A DNA stretch of 64,000 nt from Aureisphaera galaxeae (GCF_028561275.1 NZ_JAQQTF010000019.1:1-64000); one strand, 5' to 3'; shown: positions 25,290-33,954, counted from the stretch's first letter. The notes: generated by a model from the sequence alone, not told the origin. Translations and numbers: made by a program.

Positions 25290-26045
25290 ATGAAAATCCA
25301 AATCTGCTCAGACGTACACCTAGAATTTGCCAGCAATCGCGAATGGTTGGAGGAACATCCTTTGGTGCCCAAAGCAGATATTCTCATCATAGCTGGAGAT
25401 ACCTATTATTTGAACAAGGATTTCAGTGCTTTAGACTTCATTCAGAAAGTATCCCAGGACTTTAAGCAGGTCTATCTCATCCCAGGAAACCATGAATACT
25501 ATGGCGGCTACAATGTTGCCACAGCCTTCGATGTTACCTATGAAAAGATATTGGACAATGTTTTTATGGTAAATAATCACACGGTCGAAATTGACAATAT
25601 CCAATTCATCTTTTCCACCATGTGGTCCAAGATTCAACACCATATTTTAGATGTGATGAGGGGCATGACCGATTTTCATAGGATTAAATTCAATGGAGAA
25701 CGGTTTTCTGTGAACCATTATAACGAGATTCATGAAGTGTGCTTTCAGTACATTTTCGATGCCGTAAAGAAAGAAGGCAAGAAAGTAGTGGTGACCCATC
25801 ATTTGCCCAGCTACCAATGCAATGTGGAGGAATTTAAGGACAGCCTATTGAACGATGCCTTTTGTGTAGATAAAACCCCTTTTATTCTAAATCACGATGT
25901 CGACTATTGGGTGTACGGTCATAGCCATAGAAACTTGGGCGATTTCAATATCGGGAATACAAAAATGGTTACCAATCAATTGGGATATGTAGGCATGCAC
26001 GAACACTATGGGTTCGATACAGAAAAGGTGATCGAGATCACATAA
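25290..26045 (+). CDS. Metallophosphoesterase
   Basis: A 251-residue cytosolic calcineurin-like phosphoesterase. All metal motifs are visible: CSDVHLEF (D, H near residues 7-10), AGDTYYL (D), PGNHEYYGG (N, H), VTHHLPS (H) and YGHSHRNLG (H, H). Known relatives hydrolyse phosphodiester or phosphomonoester bonds; the substrate cannot be told. Single gene with 67 bases upstream after the broken ORF. Confidence 0.92.
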   Translation: MKIQICSDVHLEFASNREWLEEHPLVPKADILIIAGDTYYLNKDFSALDFIQKVSQDFKQVYLIPGNHEYYGGYNVATAFDVTYEKILDNVFMVNNHTVEIDNIQFIFSTMWSKIQHHILDVMRGMTDFHRIKFNGERFSVNHYNEIHEVCFQYIFDAVKKEGKKVVVTHHLPSYQCNVEEFKDSLLNDAFCVDKTPFILNHDVDYWVYGHSHRNLGDFNIGNTKMVTNQLGYVGMHEHYGFDTEKVIEIT

Positions 26046-26136
26046 AATTTGTCTTCTCTCCAGCGTTACATTCCCTTCTTCAAAACACACTAAGAAATGT
26101 AAACCCGTAAAATGACTATCGGGAGTTCACATTTTT

Positions 26137-26160
26137 TATATTTGTAGTTCATGTAACTAC
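26137..26160 (+). promoter_or_regulatory. TAnnTTTG box with an overlapping inverted repeat
   Basis: TATATTTG (26137-26144) matches the -7 consensus, and directly after it GTAGTT (26144-26149) and AACTAC (26155-26160) form a perfect six-base inverted repeat with a five-base centre, at the expected transcription start. The gene starts at 26176. This could be an operator or a 5' hairpin. Confidence 0.45.
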
Positions 26161-26175
26161 CTAAATTTCAATAAG

Positions 26176-26865
26176 ATGAAAAAATTAATCTCACTTTTAG
26201 TATTCCTGTTAATACCCTTTATCTCCTTTTCACAATCCGAATGCGAGCCCTATCTCCCAGTCGATGTGGGAACCCAATGGGAAATGACCAATTACAACGC
26301 CAAGGGCAAGCAGCAAGGGAAAATTCAGTACGAACTGCTAAGTAAGGAAACCAACGGAAACGAGATCGTTTTTACGGTACAGACCACTACCTTCGATAAA
26401 AAAGGCAAAGAACTATACACCAATAATTTTACCGCTAAGTGCGTAGATGGCGAATTTGAATTCGATATGGCCATGAAAATGGACGGTGCTTCTATGGGGC
26501 CTTACCAAAATATGGAAGTTGAAGTGGATGCGAGCCGTTACGACATACCAGATATGGACACTGCAGCGGGAACCGATTTAGCCGATGGCACCCTTCAGGT
26601 GACAGCAGGCGGAGGACCCATTGGATTGAATATGATCGTGGAGGTAACCAACCGAAAGGTAGAAGCTAGGGAAACCATTACCACCCCAGCAGGTGATTTC
26701 GATTGCCTAGTGCTCACCCAAGAAGTACGAACCAAGTTGTTGGTGAATGTACGCGGAAAGTCCAAGGAATGGTATTCTCCCAATATTGGTGTCGTCCGCA
26801 CCGAATCGTATAACAAAAAGGGGAAGATGATGGGCTATAGCGAGATCACTAGCATTACGAGATAA
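26176..26865 (+). CDS. Exported TapB/DUF3108-like protein
   Basis: A 229-residue exported protein with signal peptide ending ISFSQSE. The mature part starts YLPVDVGTQWEMTNYN and is an all-beta lipocalin-like barrel with repeated EYELLSKE-, FEFDMAMKM- and ETITTPAGDFDC-type strands, ending KEWYSPNIGVVRTESYNKKG. This pattern (a long conserved beta-protein with a late WYSPxxGxVR) is that of the TapB/DUF3108 group in Bacteroidota. Function unknown. Confidence 0.7.
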   Translation: MKKLISLLVFLLIPFISFSQSECEPYLPVDVGTQWEMTNYNAKGKQQGKIQYELLSKETNGNEIVFTVQTTTFDKKGKELYTNNFTAKCVDGEFEFDMAMKMDGASMGPYQNMEVEVDASRYDIPDMDTAAGTDLADGTLQVTAGGGPIGLNMIVEVTNRKVEARETITTPAGDFDCLVLTQEVRTKLLVNVRGKSKEWYSPNIGVVRTESYNKKGKMMGYSEITSITR

Positions 26866-27242
26866 CCCAATCCACATATCACATACAATAGTTTAAAGGC
26901 TTAGCTTATTCGGTTAGGTCTTTTTCTTTTCGAATGCAAACTATTTTTACAATCACTCCTTTTTGAAAATAATATTGTCAAGGTCATTAATAGATAGCTT
27001 CTCTTCTCTCAAATGACTCCTCGATATAATCCTACAGCTCACAGGCAATCCTACGGCTCACTTGGAGTCCGATTCATTTACCCATTATATCATTCTCTCA
27101 TTAAATCATTATCTCATTCAGTCATTATCTCATTCAGTCATTCAAAGAAAATCCCATTATTTCGTTAGCTTTACATACAGCATTGCAGGAGCTATAATTC
27201 AACCCTTATAGCGAAAAAAAATAACCGCATAATCGTACTGAC
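26866..27242. other. Intergenic region with short AT-rich repeats
   Basis: About 377 bases without a gene. Bases 27031-27062 contain two near copies of CCTACAGCTCAC/CCTACGGCTCAC. A tandem duplication of a 16-base unit ATTATCTCATTCAGTC occupies 27108-27139, within a longer CATT-rich tract. No promoter box is clear before 27243. Confidence 0.45.
27085..27144. repeat. CATT-rich tandem repeat tract
   Basis: Runs of ATCATT, CTCATT and CAGTCATT, including an exact duplication of a 16-base unit (27108-27123 and 27124-27139). A related CATTAAATCATTAAATCATT tract lies at 31265-31308, so it is a dispersed simple-sequence class. Confidence 0.6.
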
Positions 27243-27788
27243 ATGGGAAAAAGAATGAAAGCCATACCCGAAAGACTGAAAACCTTTATCGAAAACCAGA
27301 AGATCTTTTTCGTTGGGACTGCGGCGCCCAGTGGTAGGGTCAATGTTTCGCCCAAGGGAACAGACTCTTTTAGGGTCATTGATGAAAATAAAATCGTTTG
27401 GCTCAATCTTACTGGAAGCGGAAACGAAACCGCCGCACATCTACTGCAGAACGATAGGATGACGATTATGTTCTGTGCTTTCGATGGTAATCCCCTTATC
27501 TTGCGTTTATATGGAAATGCTAAAATCTACCATCAGAGAGACACCGAATACGATACATATATCAATATGTTTCCAGAAGCACCTAGTGCCCGTCAGATTG
27601 TAGAGATGAAGGTAGATTTGGTGCAAACCTCCTGTGGCTTTGGGGTTCCCTTTATGGAATACAAGGACGAACGACACCTGTTTGAACCTTGGGCAGCTGC
27701 AAAAGGAGAAGACGGCCTCCAAGAATATTGGGAGAAAAAGAACACTGAAAGCATCGACGGTTTCGAAACAGGTATTCTGGGGAACTAA
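27243..27788 (+). CDS. Pyridoxamine 5'-phosphate oxidase family protein
   Basis: A 181-residue PNPOx-like flavin-binding split-barrel protein. Typical parts are FFVGTAAPSGRVNVSPKGTDS (with the FMN-binding GT-A/S and SPKG), VWLNLTGSGNETAAHL and RMTIMFCAFDGNPLILRLYG. These proteins reduce or oxidise small substrates or bind F420/FMN/heme; no specific role is visible. Single gene. Confidence 0.88.
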   Translation: MGKRMKAIPERLKTFIENQKIFFVGTAAPSGRVNVSPKGTDSFRVIDENKIVWLNLTGSGNETAAHLLQNDRMTIMFCAFDGNPLILRLYGNAKIYHQRDTEYDTYINMFPEAPSARQIVEMKVDLVQTSCGFGVPFMEYKDERHLFEPWAAAKGEDGLQEYWEKKNTESIDGFETGILGN

Positions 27789-27819
27789 TCGTAAGCAAAC
27801 CATTCAAAATTTATTTTAA

Positions 27820-28416
27820 ATGAAGCAGGGTTTAGTTGTACTTATAGCTATTTTCATATTCGCCAGTTGCGACTCCAAAAAGACCAAAGAAGCCACTTCT
27901 GTAACCGATACAAAGACCACAACAAAAGAGAAAGAAACTACAATTCCGGAAACAATAGACACCATTGTTGTGTATTGGCAAACCAATTTCGATACCATCT
28001 CAAAGACGGAAGCAGTGCATATTGGTAATGATAAGCACCAGTTACTACTAAAAAGCTATTCCCTTAACGACAGTGCTGTAGTCAGAATAAATACAGGCAA
28101 TAGTCCCAGAATTTACAAGGACATTTACCATAATTATGTTACTGAAGTTATCTTAACGAAAGACACCGATACCATTCTCAATACGATGCTCACAAAGGAA
28201 ACCTTTCAGGACAGTCTTCATATTGAAGAATTTCGGAATTACGCCCTTTGGGGTGGAGCCGAGTATGATTTCATTCGCTCTAACCGGCTCTATTTTAAAG
28301 GCAGTTTCAATTATCCCGATACCGATTGGCTCATCGGAAATCGGTTTGCCATCTTTTACCGAACCGAAAAGAAAAATCAGATCGACTCATGGAATTACGA
28401 AGACATTGGGCTTTAA
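27820..28416 (+). CDS. Hypothetical lipoprotein
   Basis: A 198-residue protein with lipobox FASC (Cys 19) and a Thr/Lys/Glu-rich linker (about 20-48), then a beta-rich body with TIVVYWQTNFDTISKTEAVHIG and LLLKSYSLNDSAVVRINTG. No family recognised. Ends 26 bases before the convergent T9SS beta-helix gene. Confidence 0.7.
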   Translation: MKQGLVVLIAIFIFASCDSKKTKEATSVTDTKTTTKEKETTIPETIDTIVVYWQTNFDTISKTEAVHIGNDKHQLLLKSYSLNDSAVVRINTGNSPRIYKDIYHNYVTEVILTKDTDTILNTMLTKETFQDSLHIEEFRNYALWGGAEYDFIRSNRLYFKGSFNYPDTDWLIGNRFAIFYRTEKKNQIDSWNYEDIGL

Positions 28417-28442
28417 ATCACAGTTCAGCGAAGTTTCACTTA

Positions 28443-30386
28443 CTATTCAATAAGCAGCTTCTTGGTCACATAGATTCCGTTGTCCAAATACATCCGTACC
28501 ATATAGAGTCCTTGAGCCAAATGAGGTAGGCGAATCGGGGTATTTTCAATAACCCGGTCCGTGGTGAAAACAGAAACTCCCGAAACTCCAATGATTTCCA
28601 TTTTTGCAATGGCTTGTTCGCTATCAATTTCAACGAAATTGCGAGTAGGGTTAGGGTAGAGAGCAATGTTTACATCAGCTGCAGTGAATTCTTCTACCTG
28701 TAGCACATCTTCATACATAAGCCCTATATCCCTTTGGTCGTAATAGCTTCCATTGCGCATACGGAGGTCCAAAGGAGGCAATCGCTGTCCGTCCCATTCC
28801 AATAACTGCCAATACTCCGGATGCAGATTGGGATCGTAATCCCCAGCATGATCCTGAATGCATTGGTAGAACCTTGTGTATCCATCGTTATCGTAATAGA
28901 ATACATAGTCGCCTACCTCATATGGAATGAAAATGCCTGCTTTTTCGGCAGTACCATACTCCGCCGACCAAAAGGTGAACTTTCGGTAGTCCGTGGCATC
29001 ATCGAAGCCGGAATTCACAAACGCTAAAGTGGGGGCGGTTCCCGTTACATTTGCCGAATCGGTAATCAAGGCATCCCCACAATATTCTTCATAAAGGGGC
29101 CTGTCTCCGGGATAGGTGCAATTTGTAATGGTAATATCGGTATTGTTATTACAAATTCTGAAATACGAGTCCCATTCCGAAGAAGTCACATAAGCATCCC
29201 GAGTGGTAGGAGTGGAAACCGGTCCGTACATATTGTCATTGATGACGTAAGGTGTAATGCCATCGCCCTGCCATACATAGGATATATTGCTTCGGGAAAA
29301 GCCATAGTAATTGTTTTCCATGGTAACTACTTTGCTTTCTGAAGGATCCACACGACCCGGGCCAGGATACAGATACCGTATTTTGTGAAAATAATTGCCA
29401 GTGATCATGGCATTGTTATTCACACTTATGCCACCTTCGCAAAACGAAAATTGATGCAATCCATCTTGATAGTTATCCTGAAAAGGTCTTCTGAAGAAGC
29501 AAGATCCAGCAAAAGCCACATTATGCTCAATCACGCTGCCCTCTACCAGATTATCCGTTTGCATGGCTTCTGAACCATTAAAGGCCATGATATTATTCCG
29601 AAGGGTAAGTTTGGTGATGTCCTGTCCTTCGGCAGCGGTAGAATAGGAAACATAGAAACCTTCACTTTCGGTCATAGCCGTAAAGCAATCCTGAATATCC
29701 ACTTCCACTTCCTGTGGCGAACTTGGGTTATCGGTTTTAATATTGAATCCCGCGAAGCCGCCTTCAGAGGCCGCTACATAAGAGATTTTACAAGTTTGAA
29801 AGTGCCGGATCCGTACAATATTGCTGAAAGTGCCGTTGAATCGATATCCCGACCATCTCGGATGTCCCCAGAGTCCATATTTTTCATGAAAGTTGGGATC
29901 GTTGTAGTTAAGCCCGTCGTTATGGCCTACAAAATTTTCATCTCCTGTCTGATTCGCCGGATCGTATTTACCCGTTACGAACAAATGATCAAAGTTGTAG
30001 AGCTCTAAACTTCGATAATGGTTTTGGGCCTCACTATATCCCCATTTTACCTGTCCTCCCAGATTGGTGATAATGGTGGGTTGCTCTGCTGTACTAGCGC
30101 AGTCCTGCCCGTTAATATAAATTCGGCGGTATTCTCCTCTCCAGATGAGGATTTTCTTGCCTAGGGGCAAGTTGATGCTTTGATTGGTGCCATTCACATA
30201 GATGTCCTGTCCATCATTTATAGTACCGGTAAAGAAGATATAATCTCCCTCATTCACCGAACTCCAATAGTCGGCATCTTCGGTAGTTGCATAACGATTT
30301 ACTGTGGTGTCAGGCTGTGCAAAGGCTGTGGTATAGACGAAAAAGCATAGACAGCCTACAAGAAATTTAAGTAGCTTTCTTTTCAT
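28443..30386 (-). CDS. T9SS-secreted parallel beta-helix protein with CBM5/12-like module
   Basis: A 647-residue secreted protein. Signal peptide ends TTAFAQ; residues about 60-430 contain repeated short Asn-rich strands (LTLRNNIMAFNGSEAMQTD, SVIEHNVAFAGSC, AMITGNYFHKIRY) typical of a right-handed beta-helix, the fold of pectate lyase-like polysaccharide enzymes and adhesins. A chitin-binding type-3-like module (YTRFYQCIQDHAGDYDPNLH, PEYWQLLEWDG) lies near 505-545. The T9SS tail is VNIALYPNPTRNFVEID and ends VTKKLLIE. No catalytic residues can be assigned. A surface polysaccharide-binding or degrading role is likely. Confidence 0.85.
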   Translation of the reverse strand: MKRKLLKFLVGCLCFFVYTTAFAQPDTTVNRYATTEDADYWSSVNEGDYIFFTGTINDGQDIYVNGTNQSINLPLGKKILIWRGEYRRIYINGQDCASTAEQPTIITNLGGQVKWGYSEAQNHYRSLELYNFDHLFVTGKYDPANQTGDENFVGHNDGLNYNDPNFHEKYGLWGHPRWSGYRFNGTFSNIVRIRHFQTCKISYVAASEGGFAGFNIKTDNPSSPQEVEVDIQDCFTAMTESEGFYVSYSTAAEGQDITKLTLRNNIMAFNGSEAMQTDNLVEGSVIEHNVAFAGSCFFRRPFQDNYQDGLHQFSFCEGGISVNNNAMITGNYFHKIRYLYPGPGRVDPSESKVVTMENNYYGFSRSNISYVWQGDGITPYVINDNMYGPVSTPTTRDAYVTSSEWDSYFRICNNNTDITITNCTYPGDRPLYEEYCGDALITDSANVTGTAPTLAFVNSGFDDATDYRKFTFWSAEYGTAEKAGIFIPYEVGDYVFYYDNDGYTRFYQCIQDHAGDYDPNLHPEYWQLLEWDGQRLPPLDLRMRNGSYYDQRDIGLMYEDVLQVEEFTAADVNIALYPNPTRNFVEIDSEQAIAKMEIIGVSGVSVFTTDRVIENTPIRLPHLAQGLYMVRMYLDNGIYVTKKLLIE

Positions 30387-30587
30387 GGGGATTTGGGTTG
30401 GTTATCAAAACAAAATAAGTACTGAGTGAGGGGAAGCACCCATTTTGACTATCGAATGTAAGAAAATTCTTTAAGTCTTTGGTAAAGAATAGGTTAAATT
30501 TTGAAAGTAGCTAGGGATCCCAATTCCTTGGGTTAAGTCATTTAATAGACTTTCATGAATCTAGACCAATCAAAGTAGGAACCTACA

Positions 30588-30595
30588 TATATTTG
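30588..30595 (+). promoter_or_regulatory. TAnnTTTG -7 box upstream of the lipocalin-like gene
   Basis: TATATTTG lies 65 bases upstream of the ATG at 30660 and fits the Bacteroidota -7 consensus. The leader between them is AT-rich with AACAAATAACCAACACGC. No clear -33 TTG. Confidence 0.4.
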
Positions 30596-30659
30596 CCTGA
30601 AATCTGGGTAACAATTAGGTTGAAAAGGAAACAAATAACCAACACGCTAAAACAACACC

Positions 30660-31208
30660 ATGAGTAAAATTAAACTCCTCTATCTTATTATCCCTTTTTT
30701 GTTAATTGGTTGTAAATCCGATGATGATGGCGACTCCAATACCCAGGGTACTTCAGAATTGATCATTGGAAGTTGGGAGCTTGTGGAATATTCACGAGAC
30801 TACTCGATCAATGGAACCGAAGTTACCGGAACTGAGCAAAACATTACTTCAGACTATGTAATACGGTTTAGGAATTCGCCTCAGGATATTGCAGTGAGTG
30901 GTACTTTAACTTATGCCGTAGAGGAGACGATTACACAAAATGGCAGCAGTAATACCACAAACTTCACAGCAAGCATTTTTGGCGATGCTGGGGAAGGCTA
31001 TCATGTTGGGAATTGGAGGATAGAAAACGGCAATTTGGTAACTCGTGCTTACGAAACAGACCCTGATGAAGAAGGAGCTTTCGATCTCATTACCGAAATC
31101 ACTGAGCTTACCTCAGACAACCTAACCCTCACCATCGATAATGCACAATACAGTGCACCCGGAAGCACACAAGCGGGCACGACTACCTTGAGGTATGTAA
31201 AGCAGTAG
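30660..31208 (+). CDS. Lipocalin-like lipoprotein
   Basis: A 182-residue lipoprotein (LLIGCKSDDDGDS, lipobox IGC). The mature domain starts LIIGSWELVEYSRDYS and repeats beta-strands with SGTLTYAVEETITQNG, GNWRIENGNLVTRAYETD and LTSDNLTLTIDN: a lipocalin-like barrel of the kind widespread in flavobacteria. Function unknown. A monocistronic gene. Confidence 0.8.
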   Translation: MSKIKLLYLIIPFLLIGCKSDDDGDSNTQGTSELIIGSWELVEYSRDYSINGTEVTGTEQNITSDYVIRFRNSPQDIAVSGTLTYAVEETITQNGSSNTTNFTASIFGDAGEGYHVGNWRIENGNLVTRAYETDPDEEGAFDLITEITELTSDNLTLTIDNAQYSAPGSTQAGTTTLRYVKQ

Positions 31209-31264
31209 CGATAGAAGCATAATATAGGACAGAGGGTAAAATTTAAACAATTCAACGATCCAAG

Positions 31265-31308
31265 CATTAAATCATTAAATCATTCAACCATTAACTCATT
31301 CCCTCACC
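31265..31308. repeat. CATT-rich simple repeat
   Basis: CATTAAATCATTAAATCATTCAACCATTAACTCATT is a short AT-rich quasi-repeat, like the tract at 27085-27144. It lies between convergent genes and does not encode anything. Confidence 0.55.
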
Positions 31309-31940
31309 CTCGTCACCGTCAATCCGTCGCGAATGGGTAATAGGACAGTCTCAAGACCTGGATGTTCGTTGAGTGCTTTGTTATATTTTATGAGCACCTG
31401 AGTGTCGATGTCATCTTCGGCAACTTTTTCGACTACCTTACCGCTCCAAAGCACATTGTCGCTTAAAATCACAGCGCCAGAAGACAGCTTGGGAAGCAAT
31501 AACTCCAGATAGTTGAGGTAGTTTCGCTTGTCGGCATCGATAAAGACCAAATCGAAAGAGACATCCAATGCTGGGATGATTTCCAAGGCATTTCCCAAAT
31601 GCTGTACGATGCGATCACCATGGTCGGAAAGATCGAAATACTTCCGCTGAAAGTCGTATAGTTCTTCGTTAATATCGATGGTGTGAAGTATACCCTCTTT
31701 GGCCATTCCTTCGGCCAAACACAGTGCAGAATACCCTGTGTAGGTGCCAATTTCAAGAATACTTTTGGGACGGATCAACTTGGAGATCATACTAAGCACA
31801 CGCCCTTGAAAATGTCCGCTCAACATCCGCGGTGCCAATACTTTTTGCCAGGTTTCCCGGGAGAGTTGTTGCAATAATTCAGGTTCTCGTTGCGAGTGTG
31901 CTACGGCGTAGTTATCTATGTTTTCAGGAAGGAAATGCAT
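31296..31940 (-). CDS. Class I SAM-dependent O-methyltransferase
   Basis: A 214-residue methyltransferase_3-type protein (catechol/caffeoyl-CoA O-methyltransferase-like). I use the ATG at 31940; the frame extends upstream to a TTG inside a terminator hairpin. Visible are PKSILEIGTYTGYSALCLAEG (SAM loop, E-I-G-T-x-T-G-Y), HTIDINEEL, FDLVFIDADKRNYLNYLE (metal-binding Asp and DADK) and GAVILSDNVLWSGKV. The substrate is probably a catechol-type phenol. It is the last gene after the Ala-rich gene on the minus strand but separated by a terminator. Confidence 0.9.
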   Translation of the reverse strand: MHFLPENIDNYAVAHSQREPELLQQLSRETWQKVLAPRMLSGHFQGRVLSMISKLIRPKSILEIGTYTGYSALCLAEGMAKEGILHTIDINEELYDFQRKYFDLSDHGDRIVQHLGNALEIIPALDVSFDLVFIDADKRNYLNYLELLLPKLSSGAVILSDNVLWSGKVVEKVAEDDIDTQVLIKYNKALNEHPGLETVLLPIRDGLTVTRVRE

Positions 31941-31941
31941 A

Positions 31942-31985
31942 ATAAAAAATAAGCTCCACAATGTTACTAAAAAATTGTGGAGCTT
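31942..31985 (-). terminator. Terminator hairpin after the Ala-rich repeat gene, directly before the O-methyltransferase
   Basis: A perfect 11-base inverted repeat, AAGCTCCACAA (31951-31961) and TTGTGGAGCTT (31975-31985), with a 13-base AT-rich loop. On the minus strand it is followed by TATTTTTTATT and then the ATG at 31940, so the terminator tract is the 5' leader of the next gene. The loop carries GTTACTAAAAAAT, shared with 43168-43180. Confidence 0.65.
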
Positions 31986-32027
31986 GTATGATTGTAAAAC
32001 GGGGAATGTTTATTGAAATGGGGAATT

Positions 32028-32816
32028 TTAATTTTCGGAACCTTCCGATCCCTTGTTCTCGGATCCTTCCGATCCTTTGGCTTCGGCTCCAACAGCTTCA
32101 GCAGCTTTGGCTTCTGCTCCAGCAGTGGCTTCTGCCACGGCTTCAGATCCTTTTGCCTCAGCCCCGGCAACGGCTTCTGCAGCAACCGCTTCGGCTCCAG
32201 CTTTAGCTTCCGCTCCTGTGGATTCTGATCCCTTGGCTTCTGTAGCGACTGCTTCCGCTCCGGCTTTAACTTCGGCTCCTGTGGATTCTGATCCTTTCGC
32301 TTCTGCAGCAACTGCTTCGGCTCCGGCCTTTGCTTCTGATCCCTTGGCTTCTGCAGAGACTGCTTCCGCTCCGGCTTTAACTTCGGCACCTGTGGATTCT
32401 GATCCTTTTGCTTCTGCAGCAACTGCTTCGGCTCCAGTTTTTGCTTCTGCAGCAACTGCTTCGGCTCCAGCTTTTGCTTCTGATCCTTTTGCTTCTGTAG
32501 CAACTGCTTCGGCTCCGGCTTTAGCCTCGGCACCTGTGGATTCTGATCCTTTCGCTTCCGCAGCGACCTTTTCGGCACCCGAGGAGGGGTCAGCCGCTCC
32601 TGCTGCCGCTCCAGCGGCAACCATTTCGGTGGCTTCTTTGGGTTTTCCCATAAAATAGAGGAGGCCACCAACGACCACCAAGCCTATTTTAATGGCCCAA
32701 GCGACACCGTCACCCCAGTCATAAATCCAGCTTAAAATTCTTGGAACTAGATTAAAAAAATTCAAAACAATGGCCAGTAGGCCAAAGAAGGCCACGTACA
32801 TCCCTATTTTTCTCAT
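32028..32816 (-). CDS. Alanine/glutamate/lysine-rich tandem-repeat membrane protein
   Basis: A 262-residue protein. Residues 1-58 have two hydrophobic segments (about 5-22 and 38-56). From about residue 80 the sequence is a low-complexity array built on the units KAGAEAVAAEAKGSE and ESTGAEAKAGAEAVA, repeated roughly eight times with small changes, ending GSEGSENKGSEGSEN. No cysteine or catalytic motif is seen. The repeat resembles PAKKA/apolipoprotein-like helical tails that bind nucleic acid or membranes, or a cell-surface stalk. It is the last gene of the kynurenine run, 49 bases after ACMSD, followed by a terminator. Confidence 0.75.
   Translation of the reverse strand: MRKIGMYVAFFGLLAIVLNFFNLVPRILSWIYDWGDGVAWAIKIGLVVVGGLLYFMGKPKEATEMVAAGAAAGAADPSSGAEKVAAEAKGSESTGAEAKAGAEAVATEAKGSEAKAGAEAVAAEAKTGAEAVAAEAKGSESTGAEVKAGAEAVSAEAKGSEAKAGAEAVAAEAKGSESTGAEVKAGAEAVATEAKGSESTGAEAKAGAEAVAAEAVAGAEAKGSEAVAEATAGAEAKAAEAVGAEAKGSEGSENKGSEGSEN
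32069..32579 (-). repeat. Tandem repeat array inside the Ala-rich gene
   Basis: The DNA repeats the GCTTCGGCTCC / GCTTCTGCAGC motif many times (minus strand reading KAGAEAVAAEAK), with unit lengths between about 39 and 60 bases. Three reading frames stay open across it because of the codon periodicity. Copy-number change by slippage is likely. Confidence 0.8.
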
Positions 32817-32865
32817 AAAAATTTAATTTGGTTAATTCGCTTAAAGATAGGGAAATAAATGCGTA

Positions 32866-33954
32866 CTATCCTGCCAGAATACGATTACGCATAGCCGTTT
32901 TGGCTTCCTCATCGGCACCAAACAGCCATTGAAGTACATTATCTTCCCAAATCGCATCGCACTCATCTTGGGTAACAATATCACGTTCCCGAGCCAAGTC
33001 TAAAATCTTTCCAGGGTAGGAAGATTGAGGCGCACTTTCCATTTCCCCTAAAGGATATGGATCGTCCAAGCCCATTAAAACTTGGTTTGTGCCTTGATTC
33101 TCAATTAGGAGTTTTAAAGAACCGGTGTCATGTACTAACGTATCGAAGAAGATATTTTTATGTCCAACCGATTTTCTTGGGTGGGACTTACCTTCAAAAA
33201 GGTCGGGGCGACCATCGAATCCCTGTATTCGTCTTCCCAAATTGATCTGGGCCAATTGCCCGCCATGGGCAAAGCAAGTACGCATATTTGGAAATTTGTC
33301 CGCATAACCGTTAAGGGTAAGGAAGTGATAGGCATCGGCACATTGGGCCAACATCCAAATGAGGTGAAAACGCCAAGCTGTGTTTTCCAATTTAATGAAC
33401 TTTTCCCCATCATACGGGTGAATCTCTACGGCGAGGTTGTATTTGCTGGCCAATTCAAAAATGGGTTCATTCTCTTCATCAAAAATACATCGCCACGTAC
33501 CAATGGTATCCATATAGTGGGTAGGCAGACAGAGTAATCGCATGCCCAGCTCTTCTACACAACGCTCAATTTCCCAAAGGGCTCCCCGCACAAATCCGGG
33601 GTGCACTACAAAACCACAGGTAAATTTGGAGGGATGATCATGCTGGATTCGGGCATTGAAATCATTCTGAAACCGCAATGCCTGTTTCATCTCCTCTAAA
33701 CGCAGTCCGTTTCCATAAAGTTGGGACAGATTAAGTACCACGGCATGGTCGATATCGAATTTACTCATCCACTCCAGCTTTTCGTTCAAAAAGAAACTGG
33801 AATCGGTTACAGGGCGGCTCCAATCCTTTTGTAGCATGAACTTTCGATCCTTGTCTACCCAAAAGATGCCTTTGTCCTGCATGAATTGAGGGATTTCTTC
33901 CGGATAAGGAAGAAGGTGGGAGTGACCATTTATTCGGAGTTTTCTCTGGGCCAT
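32866..33954 (-). CDS. nbaD: 2-amino-3-carboxymuconate-6-semialdehyde decarboxylase
   Basis: ACMSD, an amidohydrolase-superfamily zinc decarboxylase converting ACMS to 2-aminomuconate semialdehyde. N-terminal metal motif NGHSHLLPYPEEIP (HxH), CGFVVHPGF, CFAHGGQLAQINLG and LMGLDDPYPLGEMES (late Asp ligand) are visible; length 362 is close to the family norm of about 335-360. The gene is downstream of the SDR gene by 73 bases, in the kynurenine degradation operon. The name rests on family similarity plus the neighbours (kynU, kmo, aminomuconate dehydrogenase, deaminase). Confidence 0.85.
   Translation of the reverse strand: MAQRKLRINGHSHLLPYPEEIPQFMQDKGIFWVDKDRKFMLQKDWSRPVTDSSFFLNEKLEWMSKFDIDHAVVLNLSQLYGNGLRLEEMKQALRFQNDFNARIQHDHPSKFTCGFVVHPGFVRGALWEIERCVEELGMRLLCLPTHYMDTIGTWRCIFDEENEPIFELASKYNLAVEIHPYDGEKFIKLENTAWRFHLIWMLAQCADAYHFLTLNGYADKFPNMRTCFAHGGQLAQINLGRRIQGFDGRPDLFEGKSHPRKSVGHKNIFFDTLVHDTGSLKLLIENQGTNQVLMGLDDPYPLGEMESAPQSSYPGKILDLARERDIVTQDECDAIWEDNVLQWLFGADEEAKTAMRNRILAG

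Noticed and set aside
27085-27144. Possible CRISPR-like array
   Set aside because: Units are short, AT-rich and directly tandem with no spacers; simple-sequence repeats only, and no cas gene is present.
26866-27242. tRNA or small RNA in the intergenic regions
   Set aside because: No cloverleaf or CCA-type ends were recognisable here or in the other large gaps.
31941-31961. TTG start of the O-methyltransferase at 31961
   Set aside because: It lies inside the terminator stem; the ATG at 31940 follows directly and begins a normal N-terminus.
32053-32658. Long plus-strand and second minus-strand frames across the Ala-rich repeat
   Set aside because: They arise from the codon periodicity of the tandem repeat (Ser/Ala/Phe or Pro/Gln/Lys-rich); only the frame with membrane helices and a proper start at 32816 is credible.
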